Source: Acanthornis magna
Taxonomy: Eukaryota; Chordata; Aves; Passeriformes; Acanthizidae
DNA length: 64,000 nt
Assembly: GCA_036785705.1 (NCBI GenBank)
Contig: JAWUZG010000333.1
Location: 124,001-188,000, forward strand
Direction: 5' to 3'
Translations under genes and position numbers: made by a program
Notes under the pieces: generated by a model
Database searches by the model: none
What the model saw: only the letters and a program-made list of their open reading frames with translations
What the model was told of the DNA's origin: nothing
Shown: in pieces, positions 15,167-30,141 of the stretch
How the letters are laid out: each line of letters opens with the position of its first letter
Numbering within the stretch: position 1 is the first letter of the stretch

Positions 15167-18100
15167 TTCTATAGACACAAATAACCTTTCAGAGACCCAA
15201 ATGCACTCGAACATTTAAGCAAAGCACAAGAAGAAACAGAATATATAGGAATCGGCAGATCTGAAGATCAGTCACTGGCCTGGAAAGGAAATGCTTTCTC
15301 TCTGGCAGTTTGTGAACATATGCTCTTAGACGTGAGTCATATGTGGGACTATATCACACACACATATAAAATAACACATCATTTACAAATTACAGACTTT
15401 TCACCTCTAAGCATTTCTGGAACATGACTGAATCCAAACCATTAGTACTCCAGGAAAGCTCATTACACAGACAATTTAACAGACTAGAAGATGCCTTTCC
15501 CAAGATACTTTCCCAACTTATCTTGGGTTATTTGCTAAATGGACAGAACAATATTGCTCACATCTCATATGAATTTCTTGCCAAGGCCAAGAAGTGAGAA
15601 GGACAAACAGTAAGGCTGTGGTTACATAGTCATCTCAGACAGCTAAAGACATGCCTTTTCCCCAGCAGTTGAAGCCGCACCTTTCACTTTAGAGATGCAA
15701 AGCTGTGCTGGTTTTGGATGGCACAGAATTTTTTTTTTTCATAGTAGCTGGTATGGGGCTGTTTGGGATTTCTGCTGAAGACAGTATTGATAATACAGGG
15801 ATGTTTTAGCTTTTGCTGCACAGTGTTTACACAGAGCCGAGGCCTTTTCTGCTTGTCACCCCATCCCAGCAGTAAGTGGGCTGGGGGTGCACGAGAAGTG
15901 GAGAGGTGACAGAGCTGACCCAAGGGATATTCCATACCATACAGCTCATGCTCGCTATATAAAGGTGGGGAAAGGAGAAGGAGGGCAGGACATTTGGAGC
16001 GATGCATTTGTCTTCCTGAGTCACTGAACACCTGCCTGCCCACAGGAAGCAATGAATGTATTCCTTGTTTTGCTTTGCTTTTTGCAGCGTTTCTGCTTTT
16101 CCTATTATACTATTTTTTTCTCAACCCATGAGTTTTCTCATTTTTTCTCTTCTGATCCTCTCCCTCATCCTGCTGATGGGGAGGGACTGAGTGCCTGCCT
16201 GGGGCTTGGCTGCTGGCTGGGGCTAAACCATGAAAACAGAGCTGATTGGGAAGATATATTTTTCAAACACGGAGGAAACAAGAGTACTCAATTTTGACAT
16301 AATTGGAGTTTCCGGTGCAGCCAAAGGTCTTTCAACTGCCTCAAAGCACTTCATAACCTGGAGGTGGGAAATAGAGCTGGGGCTTCAAAGACCAAACCAT
16401 ACACCTCTGCTGTGCTTGCTGCAACCAGTCCCATCTAACCCTACTGCTCTGTCTTTAACCACGGCAATTTCTCCACTAGTGGGCCTGACCTCAGACCTTG
16501 AGGAAACATTAGGTTCTAATACAGGTGTGGGGGTGGAATTGTTAATGGTACAGAGTTTTGGTATCTGAAGACAGAGAAGTTCCTGTCTAGTCTATATGCT
16601 TCAGGCACAGGAGGATGCTACATGCAGCACGGATCACCCCAAAAGAGGTGACACTTTTTTTCAGCTCACTCTGAATGGATTAGAGCAAACAGGTAACATT
16701 CAGACACACAGCTGCAGTAGAAACCCCTATCAGTATCTTGACATTCATCCAAGTAATGAGTTACGAGAGTTAAGGGTTCAGAGAAAGATATTATCGTCCC
16801 TTAATCACTGACCAAAACCAGCAGTTTATCGGAAAACTGATTCTCACAAACTTTGGCTTCCCACAAATAGCAAGAATACTTTTTTCTCTCCCTATTTCTC
16901 TCCAATACTACTTTTTCTTTTCCCCTCCAGCCCTTTCTGACCCCCTGACTGCCCCCCAACACACACACAAACTTTGTGTTCCTCTCTGTACAGTTTTTTC
17001 TGCTAAGAAACATTCGATTACATCTTCTTTCATGTTCAGAGTTTTCTTTAAATTCTGCTTGGATTTTTTTGGCTCTTGCTTCTTGAAGTTGCCATTTCTG
17101 TGAATCATTAATTCAGAGATGTATGAACAATCTTACTTGATAGACTGTGTATTATGTTACCTCTCACTTTCCTCTGTTATCTTACATGTTGTCAAATCAG
17201 ACTTCAAATTATGTCACAGCTACTCTTTCTGAATGGTTAATTTTTCACTGAGAGTCACACAGATGGGCAATTATTTTAAGGCTTGAATACCTGCCAACAA
17301 TTGTAATGGCATAAAGCTGATCTCAAAAGCCCACACAACCATAGAAAACACCAAAAAACAGAAGACAACTCTGAATGTAAACTATACCAATTTTTATGGG
17401 TGGCAAAGTTTAAATGAAAATTGTCCACACTATTAACAAAGCCTTCAATCACTAAAAGCATGTACTTCTGTATATACAAACACACAAAGGTGCACATTTT
17501 AAATCCCAAAGAATAACTAGAGAGAACCAAACCAACATATAGAATAACAATGTTTCATTTATTTATGTATTTTAAAACAAGCACACTACTCATGGGAGGA
17601 ATAGGATAACCATCCTTTAAGCTCCATGTATTTATCTATAAAAATGAATAAAATAGAAGCACCACTCTTGAAAAAAAAAGTCACCTGGAGAAGTGGGAAG
17701 TGGGTCACTTTCCATGTCCTCTAGCCTGCAGAATGGCCAGTGACTAATAAATCCTCTTTTAACTATCTGTTATACATCCACTGAAACTGGGACAAAAAAT
17801 ATGGAGTCCCTCATATAAGCGTCTGGAAAACCACCCCTGCATTGTGGCCCTCTCCTGTTGCTGGCATACATTGATTCTGCATACTGACACTGCTCCTGCT
17901 GCAATGTTATCCCACTTACAGAATAGCCCAGGGAAGAACTGAGATCTAAAGAAATCACCAAACTTACTTCTACAGCCACCCTGAACAATAACATACACAT
18001 AACAGTACACAGAAAAGAGTTTATCTAAGTGTACAAAGTCATATAGCACCAAGCCAAGTCTGTCACTCACCTAAATCATCTGCTGCCTTCCCCTCTTTCC

Positions 18101-21100
18101 CCCTAAAAGCCCTCCCAAATTTTTATCAATTTTCCAAAACTCTGAAACAAACCCCCAGATATTCTGAAAAATGCACATTGAGAATTAGGACTTATTGGTT
18201 TGCACAGGATGAAACAAAACAGTGATAAGAAGGATTACTCAATACAGCCATCTAAAGCACACTTTCAACAGAAAGTGTTGCCATGAAGCGGTCCATGCTT
18301 CAAGGTGCACATGGAGAAGTCTTTCATATCCAGAAGAATCATTTGTAGAGAGACTCGAATATTTGGTTCCAAATCTATAAATAATTAAAATTAATAATTA
18401 AATACATAGCCAGTCTTGTCTGAAAAGAAAATTCAGAAACTGTTACAAGTACTTCTTCAATGACATCGACTTTCTTAAGCATAGTACAGACTTCTCTCAA
18501 CAGTGAAAAATGGAACATGTGATGTTTCAGAAGCAGACGAGGAAAAGGCTGGGTGCTAAACCACAAGTTTCTAGGAGACTGCTCACTTCACCAGGACTTT
18601 GTTCAATACTCTAGCAGACAATACCAGCAAGCGCCAGCTCCATACAATACACACCAGTAGAATAAAAGAGAAAGAGAGTTCAGGCAAACTGTAAGAACAA
18701 ACCCTGCCATTATTTGAGTAATTGCCTGATTTTATAATAATTTTGTTTCATGGGATTTTTTTTTCCACATGTGGTTCTCTTTCCTTTTCTCCATTTCTTT
18801 TCTACAAATTTAGAGAATGGTCTAAATTGCAGACATTGTAGAATGTCTACTATAGAATTTTGAAGAAATCCTGACATTGATTTCAGGCATGTGAAATTGT
18901 GTGTTCATACATGGACACATAGCCAGGTCTTGAGATCTATAAAGATCCTCCTTGGCATGAGTGTCCTATTAACCAACTACAGTCCATGAGTAAATAGGAA
19001 AGGATTGAGAAAGTGAAGGGAACACACCAGAACGTGTCAGTCATTTATGATCAGCAAGGCAAACAATAGCATTACAGTGCTAAGTTTTAAAATTCCATTT
19101 CAAGAAATTGTTTATGCTGTTGAAACAGAGCTGACTTCATAAACCACATACAGTTTTGATTCCAGAGCATGCAATAATTAAAGATATAGTTGGTAGCTGT
19201 TGCACAGATTTCCTGTTTTCAAGAGGAGTGAAGTTAATTAATCTCTGGCTTTCCAAAAGCATTAAAAACGAGAAACAGCCTTCTAGACTGCAGCCTTTTA
19301 GACTGATTTGGCCAGAATCGGCTTATTAAAGCAGCTTCTCTATTTAACATCATGGGGACTACCAAGTGCATGTTCAGCTCTTCACAGATGAAGAGAACTG
19401 TTCCTCTAGCTCACGGCTGCTTCGCCCAAAACAGTCCCCAGACTTGAGTGGAAGTATTAACAGTAATAATCCATCAGCCAAAGGGAGGGAAGACTGCACA
19501 TCTCACAGACCCACGAGTTCCATGAATGACTACACAGCAGACAGCAAAATAAGCAGTAGGTAGCATAGAGACAGGGGGCATGAGAAAAAGCAATGTACTA
19601 CAGGGGAAATCAGGCACATGATGAAGAACTAAAAAAATTTCATCAGGAATTTAAGTGAACTCTTCTACTGCTCTCATTCAAATCAATGCTCTCTGAGCAG
19701 AACACCTATAACACTGCGCTTGCCTTGCAACTAGGTGACTACTAATTACTACCTGGACTGAGAAAGATGCTCCACTGTTTTAATACTTGAAAGAGAACAG
19801 GGTTGGCAACCTCTGTGTAATTAGTTTCCTATCAAGAGAAAGGATTTCAGATGTAGGATGCCTGAGGAGGAGGGAGAGAGGACAGCCTCTCTGTATATAC
19901 AGACACATTTTTGTTCATTCTTTTCTCTCTGGTGACCTCCCCTTTATTTTCCTGCACTGTAAGGGACGACTTATCATTAATGGCATAATGCATATTATTA
20001 TTCATTAGCACTGTTTTTCTTATGTCAACCTATCCTATCTTGTTGGCTTTCAAGTTTCTTTCAGAGAGACCCACTACATTTAAAAGCATATATAAATTGC
20101 CATTAAAGTTTTCCTTTAAAAGAGAAATGCTACAACAGCTGACCAAAAAATTATCATTAAAACAGTTTTCAATGACAGTACATCTTTGAAGGCATTGTGC
20201 TTTTGCTAAGTATTATTAACTAATTTCAATTCACACCTGGAGTGTTTTTACATCTTTATATAAGATAAAATCTTACATATTATTTTATCTCCACTTTACA
20301 GTAGGTTTTGGAAATATTTCAATTTTGTAAACATGAAGTCAATGCAAAGTGCTTTCTCCCATATTCACCAGAGCTGAACCCTCCATGTCTCCACCAGGAG
20401 CTTTTCCCATCTCACACAGGTCTGACTACCCCTACAGAAAACCCAAAACACCAGTCTCACAGCAACTGTTCTCTCCCTCTCAAAGCTACATCCCTCTCAA
20501 GGCCCTACATTAGAGGACAATCATCTGCTTCTATGTACAGACACGGAAGGCAAGTGTGGAAGTAACTTCAGTCCTTGCTTCTTGGGGTTCTCCAAAACTA
20601 CAGCAAAACTATTTTATCGTATAGTTTCAGTGACTAATGGCATGCAGCCATGAAAGCTCTTTTGGGCAGCCCACTGGAGAGGTAAGAATAAGCTATGATA
20701 ATATTTTATAGGAAATTTTTTATAAGCCTCTCTGGTCTACTGGAAATTTCAGTGTTTTTCAAACTTCAGAAATCTTCTGAGCCTTCACTGCACAATCTCT
20801 AAAGTATATTCCAGGAATTGTTACACTACTAGCACTGAACAAAAATGAATAACGATTAAAAAAAATGCAGAGGGAAAGAGGAAAATAAAGACTCACAGAA
20901 AGTGAATTAAATAATAAGAAAAAAAAATCTCCTTTCATTCAGATAAATTTCAGTACTATTATTATTGCCATGCAGTATGAAATGTCTAAAATAGTTATAG
21001 GAGAGTGAAATCTGAAAGAGAAGGTGAAAAGTTGCTTGCTTACCAACATTTTACTGCCCTTATTTCACCTCTCTTGGTGGCAACAAGCCTTTAGCCTACT

Positions 21101-21591
21101 GTGCTGAGATTTGAACAAAAAAAATTTTTCTGTTAAATCCCAACATCCATAAAATCAAAGAGAAATTTGTAGAACTGGGTTCTATATCTGTACTGATTGT
21201 CAGTGGTGTTAGACACAGATAGCATATAATTCTAAACTCCTTGGTCTGAGAAAGTTACCATTGCAGCATTTCTCCATATAGAGAGTTTATGAGACTTTAC
21301 AGTAAGCTTTGGCAATTCTTTGCTATATATGTGAGCTCATCCATCACATAAAAATTTTGAATCAATGACACTACAACATTTTATAAAGGAGACAAAGTCC
21401 ATTTAGTTTTTCATCTTTCCTGACAGAAGTTATTTTCTAATTTCTAAGTCCTTCATTCACTGATCAGGAACTACATTGCCATTACCTAAGTTTCATGTAA
21501 GTGCAAACAGATTAGTGACACAGATATCTCAATATTTACCATTACTGTCTGAAGTTCCCACCAATGCATACTCTTTCTCCAGGCCACTTAA
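15167..21591. other. AT-rich non-coding DNA, no gene recognised
   Basis: Nothing beyond short chance frames is visible. The 122-codon minus frame at 15684-16052 and the 112-codon plus frame at 16230-16568 show no motif, family similarity or convincing flanking splice sites. Confidence 0.6.
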
Positions 21592-21624
<33 letters not shown>

Positions 21625-21633
21625 AAAAAAAAA
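21592..21633 (+). repeat. Poly-A tract
   Basis: An almost uninterrupted adenine run of about 40 bases broken by a single G, followed by GAGAGA. It could be the tail of a retroposed sequence. No duplicated target site or recognisable body was seen on its 5' side. Confidence 0.85.
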
Positions 21634-21639
21634 GAGAGA

Positions 21640-24600
21640 GACATCATTTTCACCTGCAATAATAAATAAAAGTGAATGCATAAAGACACTGAAAAGTTAA
21701 AGTGCATAATGAAAAGAACAGCATTTCTTTTCCTTTCTAGGAGCATAACACTTCTTTCTAAACACTGTCTGAAAGTGGAGGGTTTAGGCTAACCGCATTT
21801 TCATATGAAAAATATTCCATGAAAATGTGATTCCGTAAGCAGAAATTCTAATTTGTATGGCAGAAGGCTTTAAATGCCTGTCTACATTTAAAGCCACATT
21901 CATTTAATAGCCAGTCAGCCCATTCCTCCTTTGGCTATCTCTAGAGGGAAAAATGGATTCCCATTAGTAATTCTCAGGCTTGGAGAAAGCTCTGACCTGT
22001 GCACAGGGTTTATCAAGGTCTGCTTTCTCTGCAACAGCTACAGAGGGGGGCAATCCTCAAGAGACTTGCTCCTGCTGTTTTCTTCTGATGAAGCAACCTT
22101 TGCATCTCCTCTGTATTTTATCACCCAAAATACAGCTCTCATCAATAATCAGGAAAGAGACATCTAACTTTTTTTTTTTTTTTTTTTTAAGTTTTTGGGT
22201 TTTTTCCTCCAAACACAAGGCTAGAATATGAGCATTGAATCCACTAAGGTTTAGTGGTGAAAATGTCAACTCCATGTATTCCGCCTTTGTAAAAGTTAGC
22301 AAAATACTAGGAAAAGGAGCAGAGAAAATCCTTGGCAGGAGAGGGGCAGTAGGCTCTTTACACAAAGGCCCTCCATAATCTTGAAAATATAATCTCAACC
22401 ATCAAGACAAACAGAGCCCACCAATAATACGCATATTCCACATTACCTTCACCACTTGCTCACAAGAAGGCTAAATTTTTGTGTGCAGTTCTGATCCAGA
22501 GTCAGCCCAGCGTAACATTGATGTTGGTGGTGCTACTCTGGTTACATTCTTATTATGTAAATTAAGGGGCCAAATTTTGCCTTAAAGAAGTACGAGATAT
22601 GGTGCTCTTTCTGTAACACATGCTTTATTTGTGGCCTGTTATTTTTTTCCCATTTTATCTCCTTAAAAGAACAACAATCTTTCTTTCTCATAGGGTAGAA
22701 TCTAGAAAGGTTTCCTTTTCATAGAGATTGAACTGTTTCCTATAAACATTGTTTCTATTACATCTACATGATCTAAGATAATGGTTGTAATAGAAAATAC
22801 AATGAAAAATAATGAGTGAGCTCATTTGAAATACAGGAGGCTTTGTCTTACTGGTAACAGCCAGAGGATGCCATAAAAGAAAACAATCCCTTAAAAATGC
22901 CAGACCACAAAAGCAGTCGATAGACATAACGATAAGCACTGGCTAATCAATAGTGATAAGTCAGTGCAACTCAGCTGACAGATGCTTCTTCAACAACAGT
23001 TTTTCTAATTCCTACCTCACTAGCATAAACATATCAGGCCAATGCCTTAATAAGAAAGCTCTTCAGTAGATAACATGGCAGCAGAATGAAGATGGTACCA
23101 CACCACCCCCTTACCAATCACCTCAATCTCTTCTATATTTTGCAGAACAAGGCCTCCCCAGGGACACTGCTGACTACCAAAGCCTTATTTTTATATGAGG
23201 GTGGAGGACATAAGGAGAATCAACATTCCTTGTCAAAAGCAATTGAACGCTGCAGCACTCTGACATGCTTTCAGAGAATGCAGAAAAACATCAGCTAGCG
23301 AAGAAAGGGGACATCTGAATAACCACAGCTAATAAACCACAGCTAATAAACCACAGCTAACCAGAGCTGTCTCTAATAAAGAGGTAAAGAAAAAATAAGG
23401 AAAAGTTATTTACTAGACATTTGTTTTAAATGAAATGAAACAGCAAACACTCAGGTTGACCAATTTTTCAAGCATATTCATACACTTTCACAGCAGAAAC
23501 TTATCTCTGTGTGTGTGCAGACTTAAACAATAAAAAAACTTTTTTAGCTACAACAGGCTGCAAGAATAAGTCTTACCTTTTACAAATGAGGTTGTTCCTC
23601 ACTCCTATCCATTTCCACATGATGCTGTGGGGGATCCTAGCTGCATCACTGTGACCAGGCCACCTGACTTTTTGGGCTCACTTTGGTTTCTCCTGCTCTC
23701 TCCACTCACAAAGGCTCTTTCACCACCAAGTGCTCTCTGGCCTGTTCTCATTTCTCTCTATACCCCTGAGCTTTTGCTTCCCAGTTTGCCAAGGATAAGG
23801 ATGTCCACTGCTTATTTGTGAAATTTTCAAATCTGCACTTTCCTGTGCACATCAATGAGCAGCATTTAATTTTCTAGGGCTTCGCTGTTGCTGTGTCACA
23901 CTGCACTCTCTGAACGATGGGATGGGCCACAAGTATCTACAGCTGTTCCACTTCTCCCAGGCTCCCTTCAAATAATATTTTTATTGCTTTTATTTCTTGT
24001 TTCTCATCTTTTAAGTGGATTCTAAGCTTCTAACACAAGAAAGCTGTTCTTAAAGCCTGCTCCCTTTAAAGTATCCAATCAAATTCAAAGTCTTGGGGCC
24101 AATTGCAAGCAGGGAGTTCAGCTTGTTGCTGATTTAAGATACTTAGCTCTATCACAAAACCAGGCAAGTTTAACACCTGCATAACTTCATAGCAAAAATA
24201 GAGAACACCTGTGATTTCTCAGACAGCTAATGATGTAGGAAGGAGATTGCTGCAGTTTTCATTTTAAAAAAGTTAATCACTCATCTATTTTCAACCTGGA
24301 TATTTGGGACAAACAAAGACAGGTTTTAGGCATAGAGGGCACCACCTATTCTCCAAAATAATGGCCATGGTCAACCCTCCTGCCACGGCCAAGCCTTCAG
24401 CATTGATGGAGAAGCCTGTCTGTGCCATACAGCCATGAGGGAGATAGTTCTTCAGCAAGTTTAGGAGCAACATCAGCATCCCTTGCCCTCAGTGGGCAAG
24501 AAACGCTTATCCAATTTGCCTCCTCCCCCCTCTAAAGCAACAGCACAAAATAAGCACATGAAGCCCTTTCAAATAAAATAAAGTCCCTTAAAGTACACCT

Positions 24601-27399
24601 GCCTCTCCGGAAGAGTTGAAAGAGCAAATCGCATTAGTGAGGGTATCAGTTGCCTGAAGCAAGATTAGTCACAATTGAGAGCCACGAGAGATGCACTGTG
24701 CTTCTCAAACAACCCTGGAGAGCAGCAGACATGGCACAGGCACAGCAGCTGACAGAAAACAGCACCTGGAGGTCAGCTGGGGCACTCAACACTCTCAAGT
24801 GGAGGTGGAAGTTTCGGTTCACACTGCAGCATCTGGCCCCTAAGGTGTTCCTCAAAGTTTTCAAGTGCTGCAACAAGAAGAAATTAAGAACCTCTGAAGT
24901 AAAAGAAGGCCTCTGAATAAGGCTGTCGCCCCTCACCTCCTACACAGCAGGAGGGCACTGTTAGAAATAGATCTTAATATCGATGAGCCTCTGTGTGTCT
25001 GGCTGCTCTGGTCACAGGAATTCAAATTTGTTTGATGTTTTAATGGCTTTGACAGTGTAGCAACACTTCAGATATTGACCCCACTGTATAATCTCAACTG
25101 AACTCCTGAACCACGCAAATATGAACACTAACACAACCAGAAGTTATTTTTTATTTTATAGCCACCACATTTTATTGCCACACCCTCCTAGACATCCTGT
25201 AAAATTAGACACTGTGTAACAGAGGCCATGACATGATATTTCCTGGTCTCTCAATGCCTGCATGTATGCATATGCTGGGTGAAGTAGAGAGGGAGATAAC
25301 GGAATTCTTCAGATGCATTATAAATTACACTTGAGTAACAAGGCAAGGATGAAAGTAAATTCTGCCAAAACTTAAACAGATGTGTATAGATACCATTTAA
25401 AATATTCTAGTGGTATTATCTTCCATATTTTAATACTCCCCCAGTTAACTGAGCAGATGACTCCTTTATCTCACAGTTGACAACTGAAGGTGCTTCATGA
25501 ATGACAATTTTGAGAAAAAGATGAATTATAGCTGAAACAGTATCTGAAACAGTATGCCCCAATCCAAAAAATATTAGCTGACTTTTCACTGCTGGCAATT
25601 ATAGTTTTAAGAGAGTTCTAAAATCAGTTCCTATAATTTCTTATTATAAGGGGGAAAACAAAATCAATCAAGAAGTGTTTATCCTGCTTTGCTTGTGGGG
25701 GTGGGGGGGAATATTACACAGTGGTGTTGACTGGCTTGTAGTCAATTCGATATAACTTTACTATGGCAACAGTTGCATCACTTCATATCATGCAGTCTCA
25801 GATGAAAAAATTAAACCAGCACCTCCTCCCTTTATTCTTTCACTTTGATCTTCCTTGAGGTGGACTTAAAAGGCTCTGCTTCCCAGATTTCCATGCCAGT
25901 GAGCCTCTGCTTATAAGATTTCTAACTGATTGAGCAGATTTTTCCTGTTTACAAATTATCCAGTAAAAGCATTTTGCTCTGAAAGCTCCTTTGTGCTACA
26001 TGGTACATCCAGCTCTTAGGGGGCTAATGCATGAAATGGATCACTGGGTTGAAAATAGCAATCACCGTTAAAAAAATGGGGTACCAGGAGAATTAGGCAC
26101 AACATAATACTGTAACCACTGAGAATTCTCAACAGTAAAATAAAGCCTTATACTCCCAGCATTTTCATTAGTTTTCCAGTAGTGCTGGACGCAGTGTGAA
26201 TTACAATGAGCAAGAAAGCAGTGGTTGCTCTCTTTAAAGAACATGCACTGTATAGGGGGAAGTCATTTCTTCAGATCATACTGGGCTGGTTATTGGTTTG
26301 TATATGCTGGTATGCATTTTAGCACTTAGAAATTATATTTCTCTCCTTTACTAGATTCTGCCTGAAAAACAATATGTGTTTAGAAGCTCTCAGAATGAAT
26401 CTCATTGTAAGGTAAATATTTGTTTAGAAGTATGAATAGTGATATAAATCTGTAGAAAGAACATTCTGCACCAAATCTTTCATTGAGAGAATGTTTTTTT
26501 AAGTCTGGACAGGATGTGCTGTGTTTTCATTAAAACAACTGCAGAAGATAACATTATGATGACTAAAAGCCAAAATGACAAAAATTGAGGTTGATATAAG
26601 CTTCTACTAAGAATGTTGGTCTGCTAGTAGTTAGCTATTCATCAGAAGAAAAAAAGAAAAAGAAAAAAATTAACAAACAAACAACCAAAAAAAGCTGCAG
26701 GAATAAACTCATTTGGGCAAATAGAGCATGTATTTGATGTGGTTTAGTCCTGTCCCACTCCAAAGCAGTACCGTATTAAAATACCAACAATTATATTGGA
26801 AAAGATGCCAACAAGCTTATGTGTACAGAACTACTAATTTCTCTGAAACCACTACTTATAAAGCTCTCTAAGAATTAAGCATATGATCTGTATTGAAAGG
26901 AAGGTATGAGTTGATTCAGGCCTTAGCTCAAACCTTCCAAATACTTATTTGGGGAATCTATAAGTATGGGTTAAAAAAAACCCAAAGATGTGCTCTCTGA
27001 CCATCTGTTGAGCATAGATCTCTGTTTTCAGCTGCATGATAATATTTGGAAGACCAAGCTCAGACCAACCTGCACACCCATGGAAAACCAGAGCTTCTCA
27101 TTCTAGAGAGCCCAACCAGCCTCGACAACATTGTACAGAGCCTGCAATATGCTCTGTATCACAACATGCTCCTCCACTGGGAGGACTCTGGTATGAATTC
27201 AGGGACATGTGCCACATGCAGAAGTTCGTAGCAAGGAAACTTTCTCAGAGCCTAACTTCATGCAAGTCCCTGCACCTCAGAAAGTCTGAAAAAGTGTTGA
27301 AAACCAGCTGCTTACCTCCTAAGCAATTACCCACCCTACATGGTATGGACAGTTCGCATCTTTTGCACACAGTGAATTCCAATGCAATTCACAAAAACA
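21640..27399. other. AT-rich non-coding DNA with minor simple repeats
   Basis: No gene is supported. The region contains a T run at about 22171-22190 and an imperfect triple tandem of a 14-base unit containing ACCACAGCTAATAA at about 23320-23362. A moderately GC-rich patch at 24646-24936 is open on both strands (88 and 96 codons) but resembles nothing I know. The missing 3' exons of FBXO15 could lie here, but I did not find them. Confidence 0.55.
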
Positions 27400-27750
27400 T
27401 TGAAGACGGCTGGAGAGAGCTTCTGCCCCTGCTCAGACAGGCTGCCTAGAGCAGGCTGCCCAGGACCGTGCCCCATCAGGTCTTGAGTATCTCCACAGAT
27501 GGAGACTTTATACAACCTTTTCCAGTAGCTGATCACCCTAAGAGAGAAAAAGCTTTTTCTTTTGTTCGGATGGAACTTCATGGGGTTTTTATTTCTGCCC
27601 ATTGCCTCCTGTACCATCAGTGGGCACTGCTGAGAAGAGTATAGCTCCACCATTTTCATTCTCTCTAATTAGGTATTTATACACAGTGATAAAATTGCCC
27701 CTGAGCCTTCCTGTCTCCAGGCTCAACACATAGCTCAGTCAGCGGAACGT
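27400..27750 (-). mobile_element. CR1 LINE 3'-end relic
   Basis: Read on the minus strand, the sequence carries the degraded C-terminal end of a CR1 reverse-transcriptase ORF: a frame with SFFSLRVISYWKRL, the family's conserved FF-x-x-RV-x-x-(H/Y)WNRL-like tail, followed by the usual loss of frame. The plus strand shows the familiar antisense CR1 phrases about a lead text of TCCAGTAGCTGATCACCCTAAG and CTCCAGGCTCAACA. It is 5'-truncated and old, as most avian CR1 copies are. It has no coding potential. Confidence 0.7.
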
Positions 27751-28798
27751 TTTTTGGATTGTTTTTTCAAATTTCAACATTACATCCTATGTTCTCTCAT
27801 TATCCACCTTCTTTTGATGTGGCATTGCCTTGCCCTCAGGAGAAGCAAGGTGGTTTTTTGTTTGCTTTTTAAGGAATGGATTTTTAAAAACTGGGGGGGT
27901 TTGCACTACTTAAAGGGAAAGACTTGTCTTTAAACAACTATGATAATGACAGAAGACTCTAAATCATGCAATTAACAAGTATTAAAGCTTTTTCCTTAAC
28001 AAATAATCTGATATTGCTCTCTTGAGGATCGCTTCTTCTTTTTATCCCCCAAATGCAAACAGCAAGCTGTTTGCAAAGTCATTGAGACTAAATATTTTCT
28101 GAAGAAAAATAAATAAATTTCACCAAATAATAATCAGCTTTGGTGCTGCTTTCTGGGTTAGAGCACATACCTCTAGATACCAAAATTTTGTTGGACTTCA
28201 GTGGCAATGAAAGGCCTGGAAAGCGATGTGTAGAGCATTTGCTCTATTTTTGGGGGGATAACCAATATCATGCAGCCCCTCTGCACAAGGGACAAGCAAG
28301 GATAGGTGAGGCAGGGAATGGACACCATATGCTCTATCATATCTGATACAAGTTACTCCCCTTACAGGATAGCAAAGGACAAGACCACCAGTTAAATCAA
28401 TGGTGGCTTCAAATCACATCGGAGACTGAAATGTTATAATTTATGGCTTAAACATCTTCATGAAGGACTTTTGGCTATTGTAGCAAAACTGTACAAAAAA
28501 ACTGTACAGAACTGTACAGAAAAGCTGCAGAGCAAACCACCAAAACCCTGAATGGAGCTCTGAACTGTGCGCTGATGGAGATAAGATAAAGTAAAAACTC
28601 CTGGCTGGAGGAAAAGAACACATTCACAGAGGGGTCAAGCTTAGCACCTTTGGGGTAGAGACCATAGCCCCAGGGCTATCAGCTGCCAGGCCAGCACAGA
28701 CCCTGACACCAAAGGGTGGGGGGAAGAGAGGTTTTGGGTGTGTAGTGAAAAAGCCTCTGGTCCGAGGCTGTGCAGACAGAGGAGCCCAACTGCCCTAC

Positions 28799-28977
28799 TC
28801 TTCCTTCTTTCTTTCTCTCTTTTTCTTTCTTTCTTTCTCTTTCTCTCTCTCTTTCTTCTCTTTCTTCTCTTTCTTCTCTTTCTTCTCTTTCTTCTCTTTC
28901 TTTCTATCTTTCTATCTTTCCCTCTTTCTTTCTCTCTTTCTTTCCTTCCTTCTTCCTTTCCTTCTTTCTCTTTGCCT
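28799..28977. repeat. CTTT/TTCTC polypyrimidine microsatellite
   Basis: About 180 bases of pure pyrimidine on the plus strand. It mixes CTTT units with a TTCTCTTTC sub-array repeated several times around 28855-28905. The strand asymmetry is complete, so it could form H-DNA. The stop-free frames across it (up to 126 codons) are artefacts of the repeat. Confidence 0.9.
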
Positions 28978-30141
28978 TTTTTACTGTTACATAAAATATA
29001 TCGATTTTTTGGCAGCAACATCTAACCTCGTTTGGTTTTAACCTTTTTTTTTTTTTTGCTATATTTCAAACCTTTCTGGGTTCAATCCATTTTATTCACA
29101 GAGATCTAGCTATCTTTGCTCTTCTGTGTTTAAACCCATTCGTAACACATCATGACATAAAAATCATCACATCATCAATAACGACTCACCCTATCATGAA
29201 ATAAAGCTCTGATGCAGTTCAGTCACTGGGTTTACTACATCAGATCTTTATTTCATGAGGAAGATTTGTGTGAATGAAGTCATTTTTCCGACGCAGATTG
29301 TCTGGACTGAACAAGGAGGACATGTCCCATCTGTGAGGTTTGTCCCACCTCCCAGAGCACTGGAAAGCCCAAGGCCGTTCCCTGCTAAGTTGACAGCAGG
29401 TTTCTGGCTTCTGAGGCCTTTTCTCACATGCATTCACTGACATCTCTGGTGCTAAAAGCAGTCCACACTCCAGCCTTTTCCAGCACTGGCACTCCCCAAC
29501 CAACCTATCCCAACAGTGATACTGCTGAGGAAGCTCACGCAAACATTATAACTGTGAGACCTTCAGCTTCCTGCCAAAGGCAGTGATGGGTTTAAAACAC
29601 TCCTGACAGGGAGTCAGGGGAGTGTTTCCCTGACAGCAACAGGGAAAGGTTGAAAACCTTTGTTTTCCTAACAGATCTGGATAAAATCAGCCAAACTACA
29701 ATAAAATAAGGACAGAGGAAGTACCCACAGCTGACATGCTAATAAAAATTCTCTTTGAGAATTAAGACTTCCAGCGTACACAAGAAAGCAATCCTGAAGT
29801 ACAAGCAATCCACTGTACTTTAACTTCAGTTGCTCTCCACACCTCAGAAAAACAATTTTAAGACCTTACCCTAGAACTCTCTGCATGGAAGTAAGACAGT
29901 GTCTTGGTACCACACAACTCCAGCAAACAGGCTAAGAAAGCATCACTTTTTCCTTGAAACACCTGAAGACCGCAGGGCAGAAACACAACAGTGTCACAGC
30001 TGTCATGTTTCCAATGCACGTTTACAAGTTTCACTGTCCTGGAGCAAGGCATGTCAGGCGAGTAGAGCCACTCTGGATTTTTCAGGACAAGGATCCTAAC
30101 ATGCTTCATTCTGATAGAGAATCACAGCAGGCCTTTGTAAC
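28978..30141. other. Non-coding interval, no gene recognised
   Basis: A T-rich start (a T run near 29047) is followed by mixed sequence. A minus-strand frame at 29858-30109 (83 codons) has a plausible GT donor at its end. Its reading phase does not join the last visible FBXO15 exon, and the peptide does not resemble the expected part of that protein, so I do not call it an exon. Confidence 0.5.

Noticed and set aside
24646..24936. Overlapping 88- and 96-codon frames on opposite strands
   Set aside because: No recognisable protein on either strand. It could be an old repeat, and there is not enough to call a gene or pseudogene.
29858..30109. Possible additional FBXO15 exon
   Set aside because: A usable donor exists, but joining to the exon ending at 30961 gives an immediate stop, and the peptide does not match the expected conserved residues.
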